Source: Alphaproteobacteria bacterium (GTDB lineage: Bacteria > Pseudomonadota > Alphaproteobacteria > Micropepsales > Micropepsaceae). Taken from it: a stretch of 45,759 bases of DNA. Position 1 is the stretch's first letter. The number at the start of each line of letters is the position of its first letter. The stretch spans positions 1-45,759 of the forward strand of contig JAATGL010000282.1 in the NCBI GenBank assembly GCA_015654705.1, in the 5' to 3' direction. The position numbers and the translations under genes are program-made. Shown one piece after another: positions 33,981-43,955 of the stretch. Below the pieces are notes generated by a model that was given only the letters and a program-made list of their open reading frames with translations, was not told the origin of the DNA and ran no database searches.

Positions 33981-35645
33981 ATGGCCGACACGGTCGAACG
34001 CGAGAGCATGGAATACGACGTCGTGATCGTGGGCGGCGGTCCGGCGGGTCTGGCGGCGGCGATCCGGCTGAAGCAGCTCGCAGCGTCGGCGGGGCGGGAG
34101 GTCAGCGTCTGCGTGCTGGAAAAGGGCTCGGAGATCGGCGCCCACATCCTCTCGGGCGCGGTGATCGATCCGATCGCCATCAACGAGCTGATTCCGGACT
34201 GGAAGGCCAAGGGCGCGCCGATCGACACGCCGGTGACCAGGGACCGCTTCTATTTTCTCGGGCCGGCAGGCAGCATCCGCCTGCCCAATGTCCTGATGCC
34301 GCCGCTGATGAGCAATCACGGCAATTACATCGTCAGCCTCGGCAATCTCTGCCGCTGGCTGGCGACGCAGGCCGAAGCGCTGGGCGTGGAAATCTATCCG
34401 GGCTTTCCCGCCGCCGACATCGTCTATGGCGACAAGGGCGAGGTGAAGGGCGTGGTGACCGGCGACCTCGGCGTGGCGCGCGACGGCCATCACAAGGATT
34501 CCTATACGCCCGGCATGAACCTGCTCGGCAAATACACGCTGTTCGCGGAAGGCGCGCGCGGTTCGCTGACAAAAATTCTGTGCGACAAATTCCAGCTTCG
34601 CGAAGGCCGCGACACGCAGAAATTCGGCATCGGGCTGAAGGAACTCTGGGAATTGAAGCCGGAGCACCATCAACGCGGCCTGGTCATGCACACGGTGGGC
34701 TGGCCGCTCGACAACGCCACCGGCGGCGGTGCGTTCCTTTATCACTGGGGCGAGAATTTCTGCTCGCTGGGCTTTGTCGTGCATCTGAACTACGCCAATC
34801 CCTATCTTTCGCCGTTCGACGAATTCCAGCGCGTCAAGCATCACCCGCGCATCCGCGCGATGCTCGAAGGCGGCAAGCGCATCGGCTATGGCGCGCGCGC
34901 GATCACCGAGGGCGGCTTGCAGTCGGTGCCCAGGCTGGCATTCCCCGGCGGCGCGCTGATCGGCTGCTGCGCCGGGTTCATGAACGTCCCGCGCATCAAG
35001 GGCAGCCACAATGCGATGAAGACCGGCATGCTGGCGGCGGAGGCGGCCTTCGCGGCGCTGGGCGCGGGCCGCGCCGGCGACGTGCTGGAGGGCTATGAAC
35101 CTGCCTATCGGCGGAGCCATGTTTACAGAGACTTAAAGCGCGTCCGGAACGTGAAACCGTTATGGTCCAGGCTTGGGACGTTTCTCGGCGTCCCTTTGGC
35201 GGCCATCGACATGTGGACCAACCAGCTTCTGGGCCTGAGCGTTTTCGGCACGCTGAAACACGGCAAGCCCGACTACGCGACGCTGAAACACGCTTCGGCC
35301 TGCAAGCCGATCGATTATCCCAGGCCCGACGGCATCATCAGCTTCGACAAGCTGTCCTCGGTGTTTCTATCGAACACCAGTCACGAAGAGGACCAGCCGG
35401 TCCATCTGGTGCTTCGGGATCCCACCATTCCGATCAGGGTCAATCTGCCCGAATATGCCGAGCCGGCGCAGCGTTACTGCCCGGCGGGCGTCTATGAGGT
35501 GGTGCGGGATACGGCCGGTCCGCGCTTCCAGATCAATGCGCAGAACTGTGTGCATTGCAAAACATGCGATATAAAGGATCCGGCACAGAATATCACCTGG
35601 GTCACGCCGGAGGGCGGCGGCGGGCCCAATTATTCCAATATGTGA
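33981..35645 (+). CDS. Electron transfer flavoprotein-ubiquinone oxidoreductase
   Basis: MADTVERESMEYDVVIVGGGPAGLAAAIRLKQL...; C-terminal 4Fe-4S motif RYCPAGVYEV...NAQNCVHCKTCDIKDPAQNITWVTPEGGGGPNYSNM. Confidence 0.96.
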   Translation: MADTVERESMEYDVVIVGGGPAGLAAAIRLKQLAASAGREVSVCVLEKGSEIGAHILSGAVIDPIAINELIPDWKAKGAPIDTPVTRDRFYFLGPAGSIRLPNVLMPPLMSNHGNYIVSLGNLCRWLATQAEALGVEIYPGFPAADIVYGDKGEVKGVVTGDLGVARDGHHKDSYTPGMNLLGKYTLFAEGARGSLTKILCDKFQLREGRDTQKFGIGLKELWELKPEHHQRGLVMHTVGWPLDNATGGGAFLYHWGENFCSLGFVVHLNYANPYLSPFDEFQRVKHHPRIRAMLEGGKRIGYGARAITEGGLQSVPRLAFPGGALIGCCAGFMNVPRIKGSHNAMKTGMLAAEAAFAALGAGRAGDVLEGYEPAYRRSHVYRDLKRVRNVKPLWSRLGTFLGVPLAAIDMWTNQLLGLSVFGTLKHGKPDYATLKHASACKPIDYPRPDGIISFDKLSSVFLSNTSHEEDQPVHLVLRDPTIPIRVNLPEYAEPAQRYCPAGVYEVVRDTAGPRFQINAQNCVHCKTCDIKDPAQNITWVTPEGGGGPNYSNM

Positions 35646-35656
35646 GGAGAAATCAT

Positions 35657-37345
35657 TTGCGCGTCAGTTCGCTTGCCTTGGTCCTCGCCGTCTCGACCGC
35701 GCTCAGCGCCTGTGCGAGCGCGCGCACCTTCGTGCCCGCCACCACGGAGGGCAGCGATGCGCTGGGCTACGGCGCCTACCTCTCCGGCCGTTTCGCCGCC
35801 GGTGAGCACGACGTGGACGACGCCGCGAAATATTACGGCGTCAGCCTCGAACGCGATCCGAGCGATCCGACGCTCTTGGCGCTCAGCTTTTTCTACACGA
35901 CCTCGGCAGGCGACATCGACCAGGCGGGCAAGCTCGCCAGGCGCATGATCGTCGCCACGCCGGACGACCGCGCCTCGCGTCTGGTGCTGGCCGTCGCCGC
36001 GATGAAGCAGCAGGATTATAAGGAAGCCCGGGCCGAAATCGGCAAATCGGCCAAGGGGCCCTTCACGTCGCTGACGGTGTCGCTGGTCGATGCCTGGGCG
36101 GCGGCGGGGCAGGGCGATGCGACTGCCGCGGCCGACGACATCAAGTCCCTGCGCGGCCAGCCCGGGATGGATGCGATGGCCGCGTTCCATCAGGCGTTGC
36201 TGCTCGAATATCTCGGCCAGACCGCGGCGGCGGATACCGCCTATACCGATGCCTTGAAAGCCGAAGGACCGTCGCCGCGCGTTCTGAACGCCTATGGCCG
36301 CTTCCTGGAGCGCAACGGCCGCGCGGCGGATGCGAGCGCGCTCTATGCCAAGCTCGCGACCACGCCGGCGCTTTCGCCGATCGTCAATGCCGGCCTGGCG
36401 CGCATCGCCAAGGGGGAAAAGCCGGCGCCGCTGGTCGAACGCCCGCAGGACGGCGTGGCGGAGGCGCTTTTCGGTATCGCCGCATCGCTGACCGAGGACA
36501 GCAGCACCGACGTTTCCATCCTCTATCTGCAGCTGGCGCTCTATCTGCGGCCGGACCTCGACCTGGCGAACATCCTTCTGGGCGACCGGATGGAGACGCT
36601 GCAGAAATACGACGACGCGATCGGGGCCTATCGCGAGGTCAGCCCCGCCTCGCCCTATCACCGCCTTGCCGCGATCCAGATCGCCACCGACGAGGCGCGC
36701 ACCGACAAGACCGACGACGCCATCCGCGACCTGAAGGACCTCACCGCGGCCGATCCCAAGGACATCGAGGCGTGGACCGCGCTGGGCGACGCCTATCGCT
36801 CGGCCAACAGGTTCCCCGATGCGGCGCAGGCCTACGACCAGGCCGTCAACGCGCTGGGCACGCTCGAGAAGAAGGACTGGCCGCTGTTCTACGCGCGCGC
36901 CATTTCCGAGGACCGTTCGCACAATTGGAGCGCCGCCGAGGCCGACCTGCAGCAGGCGCTGAAGCTGAGCCCGGACGAGCCGCAGACGCTGAACTATCTG
37001 GGCTATAGCTGGGTCGACCAGGGCCGCAACATCCCCCAGGCGCTGACGATGCTGGAGAAGGCGCGTTCGTTGAAGCCCTATGACGGCTATATCGTCGACA
37101 GCGTCGGCTGGGCCTATTACCGGCTGGGCCGCTACGCCGAGGCGGCGAAGACGCTGGAGGACGCGATCCTCCTGGTGCCCGGCGATCCCACGATCAACGA
37201 TCACTATGGCGACGCGCTGTGGAAGGCCGGGCGCAAGCTCGACGCGCGCTTCCAGTGGAACCACGCGCTGGCCTTCGGCCCCGAGGCCGACCAGAAATCC
37301 AAGATCGAAAAGAAGCTGCAGACGGCCGACGGTGACCACAGCTAG
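35657..37345 (+). CDS. TPR-repeat lipoprotein
   Basis: TTG start after AGGAGA RBS: LRVSSLALVLAVSTALSACASARTF (lipobox LSAC) followed by multiple TPR units. Confidence 0.85.
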   Translation: MRVSSLALVLAVSTALSACASARTFVPATTEGSDALGYGAYLSGRFAAGEHDVDDAAKYYGVSLERDPSDPTLLALSFFYTTSAGDIDQAGKLARRMIVATPDDRASRLVLAVAAMKQQDYKEARAEIGKSAKGPFTSLTVSLVDAWAAAGQGDATAAADDIKSLRGQPGMDAMAAFHQALLLEYLGQTAAADTAYTDALKAEGPSPRVLNAYGRFLERNGRAADASALYAKLATTPALSPIVNAGLARIAKGEKPAPLVERPQDGVAEALFGIAASLTEDSSTDVSILYLQLALYLRPDLDLANILLGDRMETLQKYDDAIGAYREVSPASPYHRLAAIQIATDEARTDKTDDAIRDLKDLTAADPKDIEAWTALGDAYRSANRFPDAAQAYDQAVNALGTLEKKDWPLFYARAISEDRSHNWSAAEADLQQALKLSPDEPQTLNYLGYSWVDQGRNIPQALTMLEKARSLKPYDGYIVDSVGWAYYRLGRYAEAAKTLEDAILLVPGDPTINDHYGDALWKAGRKLDARFQWNHALAFGPEADQKSKIEKKLQTADGDHS

Positions 37346-38219
37346 CGTGCTGCGCGTTTTCGCGCCGGCAAAGATCAACCTCTTCCTGCATGTCGGCGAG
37401 AAACGCGAGGACGGCTATCACGCCCTGCAGAGCCTCGTCGCCTTCGCCGATGTCGGCGACGCGCTTTCCTTCTCGCCGGCGGACGACCTGACCCTTTCCA
37501 TCGAGGGACCTTTCGCGGCCGCGCTTGCGCTGGACGGCGACAATTTGGTCCTGAAGGCCGCGCGCGCCCTCGCGCAATGGGCAAACATCAGGACGGGCGC
37601 GCGGATCGTGCTGACCAAGAATCTGCCCGTCGCGTCGGGCATCGGCGGCGGCTCGGCCGATGCGGCGGCGGCGTTGCGGGGGCTCGCGCAGCTCTGGAGG
37701 CTGGAGATGAGCGACGACGAACGTCTCACGATAGCGGCGGGCATCGGTTCCGACGTTCCCGTCTGTGTGAGCGGCGTTCCGTCCTGGATGGAAGGGCGCG
37801 GCGAGTGTCTGACGCCGTTCGAAGAGATGCCTGAAATCGCGATCCTGCTGGTCAATCCGGGTGTCGCGGTCTCGACCGCCGCTGTTTTCCGAGCGCTTCG
37901 GGCGCGGCGTGGAATCGGACTGGAAAAGCCGGCCATTTCCGATGCGGCAGAGCTGCTGCGCTTTCTGGCTTCGACGGCCAACGATCTGGAAGCGCCTGCC
38001 TGTGAGGTTCAACCCATCGTCGCCAATACGCTGCGCGCGCTCGAGACTTTGCCGGGCGTTCTGCTCTCGCGGATGTCGGGCAGCGGCGCCACCTGCTTCG
38101 CGATCTTCGAAAGCGGGAACGCCGCCGCAAGGGCTGCCGAAATCTTCGCGACAAGACAGCCAAATTGGTGGGTGCGCGCAACAAGAACCGTTTCTAAGAA
38201 AGCCGGTACGGTTCAGTAG
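37332..38219 (+). CDS. ispE: 4-diphosphocytidyl-2-C-methyl-D-erythritol kinase
   Basis: VTTASVLRVFAPAKINLFLHVGEKREDGYHALQSLVAFADVGD...KNLPVASGIGGGSADAAAALRGL...SRMSGSGATCFAIF; GTG start overlapping upstream stop. Confidence 0.94.
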   Translation: MTTASVLRVFAPAKINLFLHVGEKREDGYHALQSLVAFADVGDALSFSPADDLTLSIEGPFAAALALDGDNLVLKAARALAQWANIRTGARIVLTKNLPVASGIGGGSADAAAALRGLAQLWRLEMSDDERLTIAAGIGSDVPVCVSGVPSWMEGRGECLTPFEEMPEIAILLVNPGVAVSTAAVFRALRARRGIGLEKPAISDAAELLRFLASTANDLEAPACEVQPIVANTLRALETLPGVLLSRMSGSGATCFAIFESGNAAARAAEIFATRQPNWWVRATRTVSKKAGTVQ

Positions 38220-39226
38220 GCCCGCTCGACGCAGAAATCGGCGATGTCGGCCAGGGCGGCGCGGATCTCGCCTTCGGGCAGCGGCGCCAGTGCCTGACGG
38301 GCCTGGTCGGCATAGCGGTGCGCGCGCGCCATGGTTTCGCTGATGGCGCCGGTCTCTTCGACCAGCGTGATGGCGCGGTCGAGATCGCTCTCGCCCTGTG
38401 GCCCCGTCTCGATGGCGCGCTGCCAGAAGCGGCGCGCCGTCTCGGTGCTGCGCGCGAATGCCAGGATCACCGGCAGCGTCACCTTGGCTTCGCGGAAATC
38501 GTCACCGACGGATTTGCCCATCAATGCCTGGCGCCCCGAATAGTCGAGCGCGTCGTCGACCAACTGGAATGCGATGCCGAGGTTCTGGCCGTAATCGCGC
38601 ATCGCCGCGATCCGTTCGGCAGACTGCGCCGCGATCACCGCGCCGGATTCCGCCGCCGCCGAAAACAGCGCCGCCGTCTTGGCGCTGACGACGCGCAGAT
38701 AATCCTCTTCGGTGACGCCCAGATTGTTGGCGGATTTGAGCTGCATCACCTCGCCTTCGGCGATGATCGCCGAGGCGCCAGCCAGGATGTCGAGCACCGT
38801 CAGGCTGCCGGTCTCGACCATCAATTGGAACGCCCGGCTGAACAGGAAATCGCCGACCAGCACGCTGGGCTTGTTGCCCCAGACGATGTTGGCGGAAACC
38901 TTGCCGCGGCGCAGCGAACTTTCGTCCACCACGTCGTCGTGCAGCAATGTCGCGGTGTGGATGAATTCGACCGCGGCGGCGAGGCGGACGTGGCCGGTGC
39001 CCGCATAGCTGCCCAGCCGGGCGGCGGCCAGCGTCAGCAGCGGCCTGAGCCGCTTGCCGCCGGAATCGATCAGGTGCCGTGCCAGATCGGGAATCAGCGC
39101 CACCGCGCTTCCCATGCCTTCGTGGATCAGCCGGTCGGTTGCCGCCATGTCGGCGGCGACGAGGGCGTGCAGGCGCTCGACGGGCGAGATGTCGGCGGCG
39201 GCCTTGCGGGTCTCGGTCCTGAGCAT
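38213..39226 (-). CDS. Polyprenyl (octaprenyl-type) diphosphate synthase
   Basis: GGKRLRPLLTLAAARL, LLHDDVVDESSLRRGKVSANIVWGNKPSVLVGDFLFSRAF, FQLVDDALDYSG (two Asp-rich motifs). Confidence 0.93.
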   Translation of the reverse strand: MLRTETRKAAADISPVERLHALVAADMAATDRLIHEGMGSAVALIPDLARHLIDSGGKRLRPLLTLAAARLGSYAGTGHVRLAAAVEFIHTATLLHDDVVDESSLRRGKVSANIVWGNKPSVLVGDFLFSRAFQLMVETGSLTVLDILAGASAIIAEGEVMQLKSANNLGVTEEDYLRVVSAKTAALFSAAAESGAVIAAQSAERIAAMRDYGQNLGIAFQLVDDALDYSGRQALMGKSVGDDFREAKVTLPVILAFARSTETARRFWQRAIETGPQGESDLDRAITLVEETGAISETMARAHRYADQARQALAPLPEGEIRAALADIADFCVERAY

Positions 39227-39338
39227 GCGCGGTGTTCTACATCCTTGCCGGAACTGCCCGGTCTTGCGAGATTAGGCGCCCCTCATGCCCGGTCAAGCGG
39301 ACCGCGCGCGGGTCGTCGGCCGCGGCTAAGGATCCACC

Positions 39339-39560
39339 ATGCGTCTTCTCCTGCAAACCAACAATGCGGTACAGCTCAATTTCGCCGAAGCCATTCTACG
39401 CGATGCCGGAATCGAAAGTTTCCTGTTCGACGAACAAATGAGCGTGATGGAGGGCAGCTTGGGCGTTTTGCCGCGCCGGCTGATGGTCGCGGACGAGGAT
39501 TTCGCCCGTGCCGAGGTGCTTCTGCAGGACGGGCTGACGGCCGAGCCGCCCGAATCGTGA
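39339..39560 (+). CDS. DUF2007 domain protein
   Basis: MRLLLQTNNAVQLNFAEAILRDAGIESFLFDEQMSVMEGSLGVLPRRLMVADEDFARAEVLLQD. Confidence 0.82.
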   Translation: MRLLLQTNNAVQLNFAEAILRDAGIESFLFDEQMSVMEGSLGVLPRRLMVADEDFARAEVLLQDGLTAEPPES

Positions 39561-40291
39561 GCGCCGCGACCGACGACCGCTTCCTGAACGGGCGTGTCGT
39601 CGTGCGCCAGACGGCGGGCGGCTTCCGCGCCGGCCTCGACGCCGTGATGCTGGCGGCGGCAGTGCCGGCCCGCGCCGGCGACACGGTCCTGGAACTCGGC
39701 GCCGGTGCCGGCACGGCGAGCCTGTGCCTGGCGGCGCGGGTGTCTGGTTGCGACATCACCGGCGTGGAGATCGACGCGGCGCTTGTCGCTCTGGCCAACG
39801 AGAACGCGCACGCGAATGGCGCCGAAGCGCGCCTGCGCTTTATGCAGGGCGACGTCTTCGAACTCCCTGCGGAATTGAAGCGCGAGTTCTCCCATGTCCT
39901 CTGCAACCCGCCGTTCCACGGCGAAGGCGAAGCCTCGCTCGATGCCGCGAAAGACCGCGCGCTGAAAGACAACGGCTTGCTCGGCGACTGGATGGAGGCC
40001 GGGCTGAAACGCACGGCCGGCGGGGGCACCTTCACCGCCATCATCCGCGCCGACCGCTTGGTCGAGGTGTCGGCGCGCCTGCCCGAACAGGGCGTGGCGA
40101 TTTTTCCGCTCTGGCCGCGCGCGGGCCAGCCGGCCAAGCGCATCGTTCTTCAGGTCCGCAAGGGGTGCCGCGCCGCATCGGTGCTGCTGCCCGGCCTGGT
40201 GCTGCACCAGCCTGACGGGCGCTATACCGCCGAAGCCGACGCGGTGCTGCGCGACGGCGCTTCGCTTGCCCTGGATTTGCGCGGTCTATAG
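39557..40291 (+). CDS. Class I SAM-dependent methyltransferase, tRNA1(Val) A37 N6-methyltransferase-like
   Basis: GTG start; [51 protein letters not shown]...[11 protein letters not shown] (NPPF motif). Confidence 0.88.
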   Translation: MSAATDDRFLNGRVVVRQTAGGFRAGLDAVMLAAAVPARAGDTVLELGAGAGTASLCLAARVSGCDITGVEIDAALVALANENAHANGAEARLRFMQGDVFELPAELKREFSHVLCNPPFHGEGEASLDAAKDRALKDNGLLGDWMEAGLKRTAGGGTFTAIIRADRLVEVSARLPEQGVAIFPLWPRAGQPAKRIVLQVRKGCRAASVLLPGLVLHQPDGRYTAEADAVLRDGASLALDLRGL

Positions 40292-40320
40292 GTTCCGGCC
40301 CGCCGCAAAGGACGCCGAAA

Positions 40321-41205
40321 TTGGCCAAAGCCCGCACCTTTCAGGACCTTATCCTGACGCTCCAGAATTACTGGGCGGCACAGGGCTGCCTGATCCTGCA
40401 GCCCTATGACGTGGAGATGGGGGCGGGCACCTTCCATCCCGCAACCACGCTGCGCGCGCTCGGTCCCCGGCCATGGCGCGCCGCCTATGTGCAGCCCTCG
40501 CGCCGGCCCAAGGACGGCCGCTATGGCGAGAACCCCAACCGGCTGCAGCACTATTACCAGTACCAGGTGATCCTGAAGCCCGCGCCAAAGGATGTGCTCG
40601 ACCTCTATCTGGGCAGCATCCGCGCCATCGGGCTCGACCCCGACGCGCACGACATCCGCTTCGTCGAGGACGATTGGGAAAGCCCGACGCTGGGCGCCTG
40701 GGGGCTCGGCTGGGAAGTGTGGTGCGACGGTATGGAGATCACCCAGTTCACCTATTTCCAGCAGGTCGGCGGCATCGATTGCGATCCGGTGTCGGCGGAG
40801 ATCACCTACGGCCTCGAACGGCTGGCGATGTATGTGCAGAATGTCGAGTTCGTCTACGACCTCGCTTTTAATGAGCGCTTCCGGTACGGCGAAGTGTTCC
40901 ACCAGAGCGAACGGGAATTCTCCGCCTTCAATTTCGAGCGGGCGGATACCGACATCCTGTTCCAGCACTTCAAGGATGCCGAGAAGCAGTGCCAGGAACT
41001 GGTCGGCGGCGACGGCAAGCTGGCGCTGCCTGCCTATGACCAGTGCATCAAGGCGAGCCATTGCTTCAATTTGCTCGATGCGCGCGGCGTGATCAGCGTG
41101 ACCGAGCGCGCCGCCTATATCGGCCGCGTCCGCGCGCTGGCGAAGGCGTGCTGCGAGGCTTGGCTCGAAACGCCGATGGGCGACTACACGCCGAGGTTCG
41201 GCTGA
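40321..41205 (+). CDS. glyQ: Glycyl-tRNA synthetase alpha subunit
   Basis: TTG start; [81 protein letters not shown]. Confidence 0.98.
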   Translation: MAKARTFQDLILTLQNYWAAQGCLILQPYDVEMGAGTFHPATTLRALGPRPWRAAYVQPSRRPKDGRYGENPNRLQHYYQYQVILKPAPKDVLDLYLGSIRAIGLDPDAHDIRFVEDDWESPTLGAWGLGWEVWCDGMEITQFTYFQQVGGIDCDPVSAEITYGLERLAMYVQNVEFVYDLAFNERFRYGEVFHQSEREFSAFNFERADTDILFQHFKDAEKQCQELVGGDGKLALPAYDQCIKASHCFNLLDARGVISVTERAAYIGRVRALAKACCEAWLETPMGDYTPRFG

Positions 41206-43421
41206 TGCCCGACCTGCTGCTCGAACTGTTCTCGGAAGAAATCCCCGCGCGCATGCAGGCGCAGGCGGCGAAGGACCTGGAGCGGCTGGTGGTCGGCGCG
41301 CTCAGCGACCGCGGGCTGCTGTTCGAGGGCGCCAAGGCGTTCTCAGGCCCGCGGCGGCTGACGCTGGCGATCACCGGCCTGCCGGCCAGGCAGCCCGACG
41401 TCAGCGAGGAGAAAAAGGGGCCACGCCTCAACGCGCCGCCGAAAGCCATCGAGGGGTTCCTGCGCTCCGCCGGCGTGACGCTGGAGCAGTGCGAGAGGCG
41501 CGACGACGGCAAGGGCGAATTCTATGTCGCGGTGATCGCGCGCAAGGGCCGTACGACGGCGGAGGTCCTTTCGGAGGTCCTGCCTGAAGCCTTCACCAGA
41601 TTGCCGTGGCCGAAATCGATGCGCTTTCCGGGCAGCGCGGTGCGCTGGGTGCGGCCGCTGCACGGCATCGTCTGCACCTTCGACGGCGAGATCGTGCCGT
41701 TCGAATTCGCCTGCGTGACGAGCGGCAACACGACATGGGGCCACCGGTTCCTCTCCCATGGGCCGCTCGGCGTGCGCCGTTTCGAGGATTACGAAAAGAC
41801 GCTGCGCGACGCGCATGTGATCCTCGACGCGGACGAGCGCCGGGAGATCATCCTGCACGGCGCCACGCAGCAGGCCTTCGCGCTGGGCCTGGACCCGATC
41901 GAAGACGAAGGGCTGCTCGACGAGGTGGCCGGTCTCGCCGAATGGCCCGTGGTGCTGATCGGCACCATCGAGGACCGCTTCATGGACGTGCCGGCGGAAA
42001 TCCTGCAGACCTCGATGCGCACGCACCAGAAATATTTCGCATTGCGCGATCCCGGCACGGGAAGGATGGCCGCTCGCTTCGCGCTGGTCTCCAACATGGC
42101 GGCGCGCGACGGCGGCAGGGAGATCGTCGCCGGCAATGAGCGCGTGCTGCGCGCGCGGCTGTCGGACGCCAAATTCTTCTGGGACCAGGACCGCAAGCGC
42201 ACGCTGGAAAGCCGTGTCGAAGACCTCAAGGGCATCGTCTTCCACGCCAAGCTGGGCACGCAATATGAGCGCGTCGAACGTATCGTGGCATTGGTCGAAC
42301 TCCTCGCGGAGCGGCTTGGGATGGACGCGACGCAGGCCAAGCGCGCGGCACGCCTGTGCAAGGCCGATCTGACGACCGGTGTCGTCGGCGAATTCCCTGA
42401 ATTGCAGGGCGTCATGGGCCGCTATTACGCGTTGCATGACGGTGAGGATGCCGATGTCGCCGACGCCATCCGCGACCACTACAGGCCCGTCGGACCCGGC
42501 GATCATGTGCCCACCGCCGATCCGTCGGTCCTTGTCGCAATGGCGGACAAGCTGGGTCAGCTTGTCGGTTTCTTTGCCGTCGGCGAGAAGCCTTCGGGCT
42601 CCGGCGATCCCTTCGCTTTGCGTCGCGCGGCGCTGGGCATCGTCCGGATCGTGCTCGAGAACAAATTGCGCGTCGGCGGCAAGGACGTGAATGACGAGAG
42701 TTTTGTCGAAGGCGTGCTTTGGCGCCATTGGGACAACGTCATCGAATTCTATCGCGGTACCGATGCCGATTTGCTGGCCGCGAAGAAGGTCATCGTCGAG
42801 CATCGTGCGGGTGACCGGACGGCGGCGAAACGCGCCGCCGATGCGCGCGCACCGGACACGAGCCCGGCCGGCTGGGAAAACAGCTGGAATACGGCCAACG
42901 ACGTCGAAGCTTTCATAACCGAGCGTCTGAAAGTCGCGCTGCGCGAGCGCGGCATGCGGCACGATGCGGTGGAATCCGTCTTCGGCCTAGAGCGCATGAA
43001 CGATCTCGTCGGCATCGTGGCGCGGATCGAGGCGCTGCAGAATTTTCTCAAAACGGACGAGGGTTCAAATCTTCTCGCCGGCTACAAGCGCGCCGCGAAC
43101 ATTCTGAAAGCCGAGGAGAAGAAGGACAAGAGATCAGTCGAAGGTCGTCCTGATCCGGCTTTACTTCATCTGCCCGAAGAAAAATCCTTGGCGAATGCGC
43201 TGTCGGCCGCCGAAACGTCCATCGTGGGAGACATCCAGGCCGAGAAATTCGTCGAGGCGATGGGGGTGATGGCGAAGTTGCGCGCGCCGGTCGACGCGTT
43301 CTTCGACAAGGTGAAGGTCAATGACGACGATCCGGCGATCCGCGCGAACCGGTTGAAGCTGCTCGCGCGGCTGCGCGCCACGCTGCACCTGGTGGCGGAT
43401 TTCTCGAAGATCGAGGGCTGA
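41205..43421 (+). CDS. glyS: Glycyl-tRNA synthetase beta subunit
   Basis: [28 protein letters not shown]...; full-length beta subunit downstream of glyQ. Confidence 0.97.
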   Translation: MPDLLLELFSEEIPARMQAQAAKDLERLVVGALSDRGLLFEGAKAFSGPRRLTLAITGLPARQPDVSEEKKGPRLNAPPKAIEGFLRSAGVTLEQCERRDDGKGEFYVAVIARKGRTTAEVLSEVLPEAFTRLPWPKSMRFPGSAVRWVRPLHGIVCTFDGEIVPFEFACVTSGNTTWGHRFLSHGPLGVRRFEDYEKTLRDAHVILDADERREIILHGATQQAFALGLDPIEDEGLLDEVAGLAEWPVVLIGTIEDRFMDVPAEILQTSMRTHQKYFALRDPGTGRMAARFALVSNMAARDGGREIVAGNERVLRARLSDAKFFWDQDRKRTLESRVEDLKGIVFHAKLGTQYERVERIVALVELLAERLGMDATQAKRAARLCKADLTTGVVGEFPELQGVMGRYYALHDGEDADVADAIRDHYRPVGPGDHVPTADPSVLVAMADKLGQLVGFFAVGEKPSGSGDPFALRRAALGIVRIVLENKLRVGGKDVNDESFVEGVLWRHWDNVIEFYRGTDADLLAAKKVIVEHRAGDRTAAKRAADARAPDTSPAGWENSWNTANDVEAFITERLKVALRERGMRHDAVESVFGLERMNDLVGIVARIEALQNFLKTDEGSNLLAGYKRAANILKAEEKKDKRSVEGRPDPALLHLPEEKSLANALSAAETSIVGDIQAEKFVEAMGVMAKLRAPVDAFFDKVKVNDDDPAIRANRLKLLARLRATLHLVADFSKIEG

Positions 43422-43444
43422 TGTTGCCCCTGCGGCCCGTTCTG

Positions 43445-43527
43445 TGCGGGCCATCCGGGGGCGATAGGATCCAGAACCTATCCGCTTTGCGCGGAACCCA
43501 TCCGGATGGCCCGCATTCGTGGGCCAT
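43445..43527. repeat. Composite inverted-repeat element in convergent intergenic region (possible REP-like element or terminator)
   Basis: Perfect 13-bp arms TGCGGGCCATCCG (43445-43457) / CGGATGGCCCGCA (43503-43515), inner GATAGG/CCTATC (43463-43468/43477-43482), and alternative ATGGCCC/GGGCCAT (43506-43512/43521-43527). Confidence 0.75.
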
Positions 43528-43539
43528 GACGGTGAGGCA

Positions 43540-43827
43540 TCACGCCCCGTCCCGCTCCGTCGTGGGGTCGATCATCTTGCGGATTTCGGTGATCTTGGTG
43601 GCGGGGAAGCCGCTGAGCTCGGCGTGCTTCTTGATCGTGTCCTCGTCCTTGGCGAGGTAGACGCAGAACGTCTTGTCGGCCGCGACATAGCTTTCCTGCC
43701 ACTGGATGTCGGGGCCCAACGCCGCCAGCACCTCGTTGGACTTGGCGGCGGCGCCGCGCAATTGTTCGCGCTCGAACGAGCCCACGGCCGGTATGTCGCG
43801 TTCGATGATGAATTTGCGCAACGCCAT
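43540..43827 (-). CDS. DUF4242 (SCO4226-like) family protein
   Basis: MALRKFIIERDIPAVGSFEREQLRGAAAKSNEVLAALGPDIQWQESYVAADKTFCVYLAKDEDTIKKHAELSGFPATKITEIRKMIDPTTERDGA. Confidence 0.85.
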   Translation of the reverse strand: MALRKFIIERDIPAVGSFEREQLRGAAAKSNEVLAALGPDIQWQESYVAADKTFCVYLAKDEDTIKKHAELSGFPATKITEIRKMIDPTTERDGA

Positions 43828-43955
43828 TCCCGTCTCCTGCAATCGGTCCCCTGACCGGAACATCCTAGTTTTGCCCGCGTTTGCTGGCAACGCCCCTTTC
43901 CGGCGACGGAAGCGGGGTGCCATGATGCGCGAAATCAGCAACGGATCGTTCGGCC

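Noticed and set aside
38318-39556. N-terminal part of the 657-aa ORF ending in the methyltransferase
   Set aside because: Antisense to the polyprenyl synthase and out of frame with DUF2007; the methyltransferase fits a GTG start at 39557
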